NCBI GenBank assembly: GCA_036250195.1
Contig: JAVHZZ010000006.1
Coordinates: 78,577,369-78,641,368, forward strand
DNA: 64,000 nucleotides
Reading direction: 5' to 3'
DNA from: Mixophyes australis
Taxonomy: Eukaryota; Chordata; Amphibia; Anura; Limnodynastidae
Shown here: piece by piece, positions 55,736 through 64,000 of the stretch
Layout: each line of letters starts with the position of its first letter
Numbering within the stretch: the first letter of the stretch is position 1
Made by a program: the position numbers and the translations under genes
Notes under the pieces: model-generated
Database searches by the model: none
What the model was told of the DNA's origin: nothing
Seen by the model: only the letters and a program-made list of their open reading frames with translations

Positions 55736-55739
55736 TTGC

Positions 55740-56085
55740 CCCCTTCCCTTTGTGGGGTTAACTCTGAGTCAAGCATGAGAAAGGAGTGGCTGTGTGTACC
55801 TGTAGGTCCTGAGGGGAGTCATAGTGATGTCATTCTGATGTCAGGAAGTTTGTACAACCTCAGTAGAAGGAGGAGTGGATCAGAGAGAGGAACTAGCACT
55901 CTTGCTTACTGCTCAGATTAAACAGAAGTCGTTCAGCTGCAGTAATAACACTCCTTTCTCTGCCCAGAACTAGACTGCTCACCTCCCCTTCCTTACTCCG
56001 GAATAAAGTCCTCCTCTTAATCTGCTCCACACCTGGATTGACGAACACTTTAGAAAAAGAGCTCTACAGAACCTGTCAGGTAAGG
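55740..56085 (+). promoter_or_regulatory. Candidate host promoter and non-coding 5' exon with splice donor
   Basis: Unlike its AT-rich surroundings, this stretch is of mixed composition and not repetitive. It carries two TGATGTCA (CRE/ATF-like) sites 11 bp apart (55825-55832, 55836-55843), then purine-rich text (GAAGGAGGAGTGGATCAGAG) and ends in a strong donor, CAG|GTAAGG, at 56079/56080. This is how a short untranslated first exon would look. No downstream exon is in the window, the start site is not defined, and the gene cannot be named. Confidence 0.3.
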
Positions 56086-56732
56086 GAAATGCAGTTTGTA
56101 GATCATGCATTTTTGGAAACACTTATTCGTGTGTTTATTTGTTTGTGTTGGAGATCTGCAACGTATTTTCTCACGCCTTGCAAAGTTGTTTTGGATCAGA
56201 ATGGGTTAAGTATGCATTAGCTCTTAGAACTATTATGTAAATAAAATAGCTTAGGGAGCACAAAGGACTATAGTGTCAGTATTTATGTTTTCACAAATTC
56301 CCTGTGCAGAGTGCGGGTTCCGCTTCAAACACATCCCAAACTCCCAGCAGACTCATTCACAAGCAAGGAACGTCCTTAATGAGGCAAAGCCAGTGTATGA
56401 TTTTCCACTGAGGAGGAATATGTGTGGGGCTTAAACGCGGGATTTTTTATTTTTTTTTCGCTCAGGTACAATAAGTCGAAGGAAAGATTTTTGACTTGTT
56501 TCTGTGTAGATAAGTCTGCAACTGCTAAACAAAGTTAGACAACCTGCATGGTGGAATAAGTCAGATAAACATGTGCTAATGTGTGTTAACTCTGGGTATG
56601 TATCCTCAATTTACAAAGTAAACTGCTCCAAACACACTGTAAACAACAAAGATTCATGATCCTAAGTGCCAATATTATTGTAATTATTGCAAAATACACC
56701 TGAGATAGATAGATATATCTATCTTATATTAT

Positions 56733-57029
56733 GACTGTGCCCGCTTCTCATGCATGTATGGTAGGAAGAGGTGAGGTGACTGTGCCCGCTTCTCATGCAT
56801 GTATGGTAGGAAGAGGTGAGGTGACTGTGCCCGCTTCTCATGCATGCATGGTAGGAAGAGGTGAGGTGACTGTGCCCGCTTCTCATGCATGCATGTATGG
56901 TAGGAAGAGGTGAGGTGACTGTGCCCGCTTCTCATGCATGCATGTATGGTAGGAAGAGGTGAGGTGACTGTGCCCGCTTCTCATGCATGTATGGTAGGAA
57001 GAGGTGAGGTGACTGCCTGCTTTTCATAC
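56733..57029. repeat. 45/49-bp minisatellite, six full units and a partial
   Basis: Unit GACTGTGCCCGCTTCTCATG then CATGTATGGTAGGAAGAGGTGAGGT. Starts at 56733, 56778, 56823, 56868, 56917, 56966; the partial unit is at 57011. Two units are 49 bp through an extra CATG. Reading frames through it on both strands are artefacts of the repeat. Confidence 0.95.
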
Positions 57030-57200
57030 ATCTGTGCTCTCCCCAGAACTTTTTGCCAGCATTATGGCATTAAGAAGTAGCCGGGTGGGGACAGTGTAAT
57101 ACATTGCAAATATTTTGAAAAAATGTTGGAGGTTACTGTCCACACCTGCCAGGACTGGTGGTCAGTGGTCTAACACACACTGCTGGCTGTAGTACTCGCA

Positions 57201-57695
57201 TAGAGGTCTATGCATCAAGAAGATGTGGTGCAAATAAATATACATCGCAGCGATGTATATTTATCCACCGCTTGAATACATCATGCCGGGGATACTCTGG
57301 GAGCCCTGGTGAAGAGACAGCTCCCCTGCAATCCAGTTTTCTTAAGAGGAAGGGCTGTGCGCATCCGCACAACACTAACTCTGTATCGGATTCTGCAAAG
57401 GCTAAGAGGCTTCAACAGAATTCCATAGGAAATGGCAGGTAACGCCATCCTGAGATGACGTTACCTGTCTGCGCAATGCGGAGCTTATCAAAGCTTGATG
57501 CATTGCAGAACATGGCAGTACCCATAGTAATCTAAGGGGACTGCGATGCTGCACAGTATTTGCCTAAACTGAGGAGATTTCTTTGAAATCTCCTCTGTTA
57601 GGCAGTTAATGCATCACAAACATACTTACAAGATGCGGAAACAGTAGTTTCCGCATCTTTTAAGTGTCAGATAAGCTTGATGCATAGACCCTCTA
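57201..57695 (+). mobile_element. Hairpin-string MITE, copy A
   Basis: Ends TAGAGGTCTATGCATCAAG and CTTGATGCATAGACCCTCTA. The interior is a series of separate hairpins: ATACATCGCAGCGATGTAT, GGTAACGCCATCctgagATGACGTTACC, GGAGATTTCTTTGAAATCTCC, and GATGCGGAAAC...GTTTCCGCATC. Non-coding. Copy B at 57981 has the same modules in reverse order. Confidence 0.8.
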
Positions 57696-57699
57696 GGTC

Positions 57700-57978
57700 A
57701 TATAGGTGGTAATGTTAATATTTTTGAAATGAGATGTATGTGCTTGTGGAGGTTCACCAATATTTGGGATGGGTGACATGCAATGTTTGGGGGTTACAAT
57801 AAAAAGTGGGATGTAGAGTTACTCTAATATAACTGTAATAATATTAGAGCAGATAAATGCTATACTGTAAGGGTAGTTAGTGGTGTTAGTGTAATGTGTA
57901 GGATAAGTGGTGTGCATGTAGTGGTATTAGTGTAGAGACTGAGGGATTCATGCAATCTACACTTGCTTTATAATACAT
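57700..57978. other. Spacer between the two hairpin-string MITEs
   Basis: AT/TG-rich, no motif. Confidence 0.4.
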
Positions 57979-57980
57979 AC

Positions 57981-58473
57981 AGGTCTATGCATCAAGCAAA
58001 AACTTACTTAAAAGATGTGGAAACCGCTGTTTCCGCATCTTTTAAGAAAGTTTGCTATGTATTAACTGCCTAATTTCTATGAAATTTCCTCCGTTTAGGC
58101 TGACACTGTGCATCATCGCAGTCCCCCCATATGGGGGACTGCGATGTTCTGCAATGCATGAAGCTTTGATAAGCTCAGCATTGCACGGACAGGTAACGCC
58201 ATCTAAGGATGGCGTTACCTGTCATCTCCTACGGGATTCTGCTGAAGCCTCTCTGGCTTTACAGAATTCGGCACAGTGGAAGTTGCACTTTCTCCTGTCA
58301 CCGGCTAAGCTGCTGGTAAGCAGGAAAAAAAGACCGTAGGAGAGGGGTCACTTTGCCGGGGCTCCCAGAGTAGACCTAGCATGGTGCATCTTATCGTTAC
58401 CTAAAAATGCATCACTGCGATGTGCAGCGATGCATATTTAGCAGTACCGCATCTTGGTGATGCATAGACCCCT
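57981..58473 (-). mobile_element. Hairpin-string MITE, copy B, opposite orientation
   Basis: Ends AGGTCTATGCATCA and TGATGCATAGACCCCT. Hairpins: AAAGATGTGGAAACCGCTG pairing with TTTCCGCATCTTTT, GCAGTCCCC/GGGGACTGC, and GGTAACGCCATC/GATGGCGTTACC, in the reverse order of copy A. Together the two copies form a 1.27-kb inverted repeat. Confidence 0.8.
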
Positions 58474-58474
58474 C

Positions 58475-60556
58475 AGTGAGGGACTTAGAGCTATGTGTTA
58501 GAGCATTAAGTTAAATCACAGGGGTTATAGTGCATTGCAGTATAGAACTTATATTCGTTTAGGCAAAGGGGAAGCTGATGTAATGTGCAGGGTTTGGTAG
58601 TAGAGATGATGGGGATAGTGTAATGTTTGAGGATTGGTAGTGTATGTAAGGCTGTTTGTGTACACGCTGCACTAACAGAGCCGCTAAACCCCACACATTG
58701 CACAATGTCCTGCAATGTCTATAATAATGCCATTGGGATAGCCTCACATTATAATTGTTGCTATCTGATTATTCAAGGCAATAGCTTTTTGTCAAATTAT
58801 TTAAAAATTTACATATGTATGGGGGATAATCTACCTGTGAAAGTAATTTTTCAACGATAAGTAATGGTACTGGAGCAGACTGGTGTGTGTATTATATTGT
58901 GTAATTAAAGCCTAACAATCTGACAGCACGGTGTAAATATTAGATTTTAGATGTGTGTGAGGGTCTTACAGTGGGCAGTGCTGGACACAGTGTAATGTGT
59001 GAAGATATTACTATAGAAATTGAGGGACATATTGTAATGAGTAGGCGGTCTAGTATTATGTGGGGATAATATATTCTTAGGTGTAGTTTTTCAGTGGGGA
59101 CATACTGTAATGTGTGGGGCTTTATAGATAAGAGTGGATTAGGATAATAATGCGTATATGATATCTGTGTACTAAGAATGGTATGCGTCTCTGATAGTTG
59201 TGTCTTAGGAATAGAGATGCTTGGAAATTTCAAGTATGTGATGGAATTTCACGAGTTCAACAATCCTGAACATGTTTGCAGTACAATAAGATCTATAACT
59301 TACACTTAGAAATTTCCAGTTTGTCTTCACAGTTCACATTTGACATTCCTGTCCACTGTGTGCATTAAAATTAGTGTTTCTTCAGAAAAAAAAACATTTT
59401 TGAACACGTTGAGTTTACTATAAAAAAAAAATTACTTTTATTTTTATTTTTTTAATCTGTGCTTGCAGTTCGAGGTTCAACCTTTATATTTGCAATGCAC
59501 AAAAATCCCGATATTATTCAAATTTAGCTTCAACACTGGACCAATCAGCGCCAAAACAGTGCAACAAATTTTAGAACAAGATATCCCAGAGCAGAGATCC
59601 AAGTGGCGAGTTCGGAGGGTGTGACAATGGCATTCGCTTAATCGGAGCCCTGCACCCCTGGTGCGCAGTGGCTTTATTTGCAGAAAATCGAACCATAATA
59701 CTCCCCTTCCCGTCCACTTCACTAGTCTGGGAGATCTACCTGGAGACCCCCAGACATTTCTGGAGAGTGGGCAAGCGTGGTTTATAGTAGCAGTGTTATA
59801 GCAAAAGGCTACTAAATAGATGTAAAATAACAAAAATGTCAGGTTGCTCAGAGATATTGGTGGCTACAGGTCCCTTAATATTTTGTCTGCACTTAATTTT
59901 AATATAAAGCTTATGGTAAACATGCCAGACACATATACCATGGTAGGCAACCAAGTTACCATGGAATTTTAAGGTAATTGCATCCTGTGCCTTTTTTCAC
60001 CATGGTTAGTTTTTATGTAAACTCGCTCGCACAGGAGTATGTTACTGCTGATATGCATGTAGCATTTTGCAGGCGAACGCAGCTGCTATCACCAGTGTAC
60101 TTTTCAAAGCACTTTGTTATAGGTAGGCCAGTTACTGCATGTTTGTAGTAGCAGCATTTAAGAGCTTTATTTTAATTATGCTGATCTTGTTCATGGGTAA
60201 TTGCAGCTGATTATTTAAAGAAACATGCACATGTTTTGGTGTATTTTCTCTTATATCACATAGATCTCAGAGGAGGTCACACACACACACACACACGACA
60301 TAACGTTATACATTTAATGCACATTCTCCAAGCCTATTAAATATGCTTTGAGGCTCACACGAAATTACTGAATGGACCTGAACGCAAACACTGTCTGACA
60401 AGTGTTCATTTCGCTTTGCGTCCGCTTCAACTTTGCCTGCAGCGTTCAATGGTGTTAACTCTTGGTACAGTATAACAGAGTACTGGGGGATGGCGCAATA
60501 AGTACATTATACACTATTCTGCAGGGAGGCTTTGAGAACATGCTTTAAAAGACCTG
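58475..60556. other. Non-coding stretch with a diverged copy of the CCCGGGAG repeat
   Basis: Contains CTGGGAGATCTACCTGGAGA and ACATTTCTGGAGAGTGGGCAAGCGTG near 59728-59780 (copy 5 of the dispersed repeat), a (CA)n run at 60280-60297 and GTGTAATGTGTGRGG-like repeated text at 58560-59110. No gene seen. Confidence 0.45.
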
Positions 60557-60731
60557 GGGCTAGATTTACTAAGCTGCGGGTTTGAAAAAGTGGGGATGTT
60601 GCCTATAGCAACCAATCAGATTTTAGCTGTCATTTTGTAGAAGGTACTAAATAAATGAAAGCTAGAATCCGCTTGGTTGCCATAGGCAACATCCCCACTT
60701 TTTCAAACCCGCAGCTTAGTAAATCTAGCCC
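60557..60731. mobile_element. Long-palindrome MITE, copy B, with RFX-like sites
   Basis: 175 bp, the same family as 52015-52189, flanked by CTG on both sides. X-box-like palindromes GTTGCCTATAGCAAC (60598-60612, next to CCAATCA) and GTTGCCATAGGCAAC (60676-60690). One CCAAT is mutated. Confidence 0.9.
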
Positions 60732-60734
60732 CTG

Positions 60735-62399
60735 GTGCACAAAGTACAAGGCTTTATCTATGCTTTTAACAGGCATTGTTTTTCAACACCAACTTGTACA
60801 AGCCTTTCTAGAGTCCTACAAGACCTAAAAAAGAGCAAAAGTACATGTCACTTTTGTCTGCAATTGCATAAGTAAAAATGTATAAATACCCTATGAATAA
60901 ATATTGTAGGATAGGATGTATTAAACATCAATATTTTTGGTTATCTTTCTTGAGTAGAGAGTGTCACAATGAATTAAAAAACAAAATACTTCAAATATAC
61001 TGCTGAGAGTGAGACTCACTAGTTAAAGCTTGAGTTATTTAGAAGGAGAACAATTGTAGACAGGCCTCAATCCACCAAATGTTTGTGAACACCTTGTTTA
61101 TTGAAAACAGGCTAGATAGACTATAATAAAGTCCTCTGTGCTTGTTACCAGTGTGCAAAGGGCTGCAGGCAAAAACTGTTCCTTTGTGTTGGAGGATGGG
61201 TGACCCAGGTGCTACTGGCAGAAGTTAAAAGCTTTGTGGGTGGAAAATCTAGTATGTGTATGTCCAACTGACAAGTCACGGCTGATGCTAAAGGACATTC
61301 TTGAAAAGTGATGCCAAAAGATAAAAGATTTAGAGTTCTGTGCAGTAATGCACATATTTGGTTTTTCGCCGTTAATTATCAACAGATGATTTTTTTTGGC
61401 CCCATTTATTAGAAAATCATCCCTAAAGAACACTCTGTCCCATTGATGATTTCACTTACCTTAAAAGTCCCATTGCCATAGTTGCCCGAAGAGGAGAGCC
61501 AGACAGAGTTGCACATGTGCAGAGACATACTTGCTCTCCCCTCCAGTCATGATCACTGGTAATCTGTGGTGAGGGATCCGATCATCCCTCTCCCACAATG
61601 CTCTCCCCATAGGCCTCAGTGACTAACATTATCTTCAGTTGGCGTTGGGTATTGCGGTCATGTTGCAAAAATCTTTGCTTTTCGGAACTTGTTAAATCGC
61701 CCAAAACCACAGTCCTCATAGAAACTTTTATGGGGACTGGTTTTGTGTACGAAGTCAGTGGGACGCTGCAATCCTTTAGTTATAACTGGCTTTAAAACTT
61801 TATTTTGTCGTTTTAGGCTAAAAGTACTTTGTTAAAGAGGCTCCATAGAACCCCAGTTCATCACCTGAGCTGCCCCATATGTCACAGTTATGTATTAAAT
61901 ATAACACAGTATTGCCCTAAAATGAAGCAGAAGTGACAGAGGATTTTAACCCCGGAAGTAGGGATGGTGAAACAGGCCACTGGCTAATGATTAACATAAT
62001 TACCATTCATTACCTCATTCTGACTCCTCCACTGACCATGCCCCCAACCAGTCAGCCTCGTACAACTGTTCAAAAGGCAAATATGGAGAAAAGAGCGGAA
62101 TGCGTTGCTGTTTCTTCCATATTCGCCATGATGCATATGTCCTTTATCTTTTCACTTTTTATGCTACAAAATAAATATAGTCAATGTAAGCTCCATGGGC
62201 ATATTTTGAATACTTTGTTTTTAGTCATAACCAAAATGTAGGGGATGATTTGTTATAGCCCTAAAATATCAAAATAAATGTTGCAGGACTGCTAGTAAAA
62301 CCTACAATCTGTAAAATTGAGTGGCAGTAAGTGAAAAGCAAATTAGCTTATGTAAAAAAAATATAGATATCTCTCCCTGTCTGTGTGTATATTAGAGAA
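60735..62399. other. Non-coding stretch, no gene recognised
   Basis: The segment 61440-61860 (GTGGTGAGGGATCCGATCAT, GGGGACTGG) resembles a decayed MITE. No exon or RNA gene seen. Confidence 0.4.
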
Positions 62400-62497
62400 T
62401 TTAGATTGTAAGCTCCAATGGGGCAGGGACTGATGTGAGTGAGTTCTCTTTACAGCGCTGCGGAATCAGTGGCGCTATATAAATAAATGATGATGAT
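62400..62497 (+). repeat. L2-like 3' tail fragment
   Basis: GATTGTAAGCTCCAATGGGG then CAGGGACTGATGTGAGTGAG and the tail CAGCGCTGCGGAATCAGTGG, CGCTATATAAATAAATGATGATGATA. Only the last 100 bp of the element are present, same family as 46058-46137. Confidence 0.8.
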
Positions 62498-62499
62498 AT

Positions 62500-64000
62500 A
62501 TATTGTGTAGTTCTGATAAGCCACTGCAACCTTTACATTCATATTTGTGAAGGTTACCAGTAACCTTTGTATACAAAGCAACTTACATTTTATAATTAGT
62601 GGTTCCTTTATAGGAATCATGTGTTGCTGACTTTCCAGCAAATTAGTAGTGGTATGATAATTTAAGCATCGTAAATAATACCATTTGTTGTATTCCCCTA
62701 CCTTCCCAATAATAGTAAATTGGTGGGGGTTGTTGCCCAGGAGAGATCACTGGCTCATACTGAAAGCCATAGAGTTGCAATGTCAGGTCTTTCCTGCTAC
62801 AAAGAGAGATAAACAGTGACAAAGGTGATGGGCAATGTTGCTGGTTATATGTACTTCTGTGATCTTGTTAGATAGAGCGAATGGTTGGGGTACCAGGCAA
62901 GTATTCGTATTGGGAAGGGAGAAAGGAAAGTGGAAAATCTATTTAAATTCAGAGTCGCAAAAAGATTCTAAGGGGTCTATTTATCAAAAAGCAGCGATAG
63001 AAAATCTTCTATAACGCAAACACTGCAGTGAAAGTCCAGTCGGAAAGTCTGATTTTTTTTTTTTTTTTATATGTACCTTGATGACACATCGCTCACATTT
63101 TATATAACTACAAATAATAAATAGTTCCAGACTTTTCCGAGCTCCAGTTCAGGAGAGTGTAATAGTGCCCTGCCACCAAAGCACAATGTTGCAAATTGCG
63201 TCACAGGGCTGATGATTGTGTCATTATGTATAGGTGGGCGGACCTTGATGATGAAGATCATGCTATCACGCTTATCCTTGGCCCCAGCGTTCACCCTTCT
63301 GGCCTGGCTTCAGGGAGTTTGTCAGATTCTCTCTGGAGTTTGTGAGATTACAACTATTTTGAGAATCTCCCGGAGATTCTCTGAGGGTCAGCAAGTACAA
63401 TATACAATATTTCTGAATAATTCTCACTATACTAAATAAACTTGTCAATGTATGCTGTAAAATACACAAGTTTCCATTTTTGTGTTCATGAAACAAGCAA
63501 AGGAAGTTTTAAAAGTCAAAGTTTATTGCACTTATCTTTGCTTCTGACCTCCCGCATATATGAATGGAATCAAGATCAATGGCAGCACAATTTTGTGGGG
63601 CACAAGATAGAGTAGGTGTGTGCTGGTAATGCATGGGTGTGGTACAGACAACTCAAATGCAATACCCCAGATAAAATCTGCTTCCTAGGTGACAGATTGC
63701 GTAAACATTACCTTGACAAATGCCAGATCATGAGACGTTCACCTAGCAACCTGCTCAGTAGCCGCATAGTTGGTTCCCTTGTGATATTTGTATTTTAAAT
63801 AAAGGCCTTTTGTATTGCAGTTAATTATTGCTGCTTTAAGTATATAATCATGCTGCTGCCTGGCCTGAATCTGCTAGCAGCAGCACTGCGTTCTGTCTCC
63901 TCAAAGAATTGCGATAATTTAGGCTTCTTGAGATGTTGTTACTTTGCTGCAAAAAGATTTGAATGTTAAATCTGCCCTTGTTATTTCTTCTCCAGACCAA
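62500..64000. other. Non-coding stretch with copy 6 of the CCCGGGAG repeat
   Basis: The diverged repeat spans about 63140-63402 (GAATCTCCCGGAGATTCTCT, CAGCAAGTAC). A poly-T run lies at 63052-63069. No gene seen to the window end. Confidence 0.45.

Overview
The window looks like vertebrate genomic DNA, most likely from an anuran amphibian or another large-genome lower vertebrate. This is inferred from the repeat mixture: Tf1/sushi-type Ty3/gypsy chromoviruses, L2-type and Tx1/L1-type LINEs, a Penelope-like element, a Tc1 fragment, hAT and Harbinger elements, and many palindromic MITEs. I find no intact host protein-coding gene. The only possible host-gene trace is a promoter plus non-coding 5' exon near 55.74-56.08 kb.

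Layout. 0-8 kb: dispersed palindromic repeats, a hAT MITE with an 8-bp target duplication, a 2.3-kb Harbinger-type element carrying a nested MITE, and several simple or tandem repeats. 8.1-18.4 kb: a 5'-truncated L2-type LINE (plus strand) cut into three pieces by a 1.68-kb minus-strand solo LTR (9536-11219) and by a full-length minus-strand Ty3/gypsy element (11417-17126, 'element 1') with 754-bp LTRs and the 5-bp target duplication CTCTA. 19.8-29.5 kb: a Harbinger-like repeat split by a second full-length plus-strand gypsy element (20307-29318, 'element 2') with about 1.94-kb LTRs and target duplication GATTG. 31-42 kb: MITEs, an L2 3' end on the minus strand, a hAT element and a third-family solo LTR (41398-41973). 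43.6-47.2 kb: a decayed minus-strand Penelope-like element with GIY-YIG endonuclease remains, split by a Tx1/L1 ORF2 fragment. 49-64 kb: a Tc1 transposase fragment, three families of palindromic MITE, a 45-bp minisatellite and the candidate host exon.

The two full-length gypsy elements give the most coherent biology. Each has gag (one CCHC knuckle), a -1 slippery heptamer (GGGAAAC or GGGAAAT), and pol in the order protease, RT, RNase H, integrase, chromodomain. In each, 10 bases starting 31 nt downstream of the LTR TATA box are complementary to the bases after the 5' LTR, and an eleventh base can form a G-U pair. This is the arrangement expected for Tf1-style self-priming with an 11-nt RNA primer. 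Element 2 also carries a perfect in-frame 862-bp tandem duplication of the integrase region, and a long structured leader whose repeated stem-loops contain a compensatory base change. All sequence identities given here were judged by eye.
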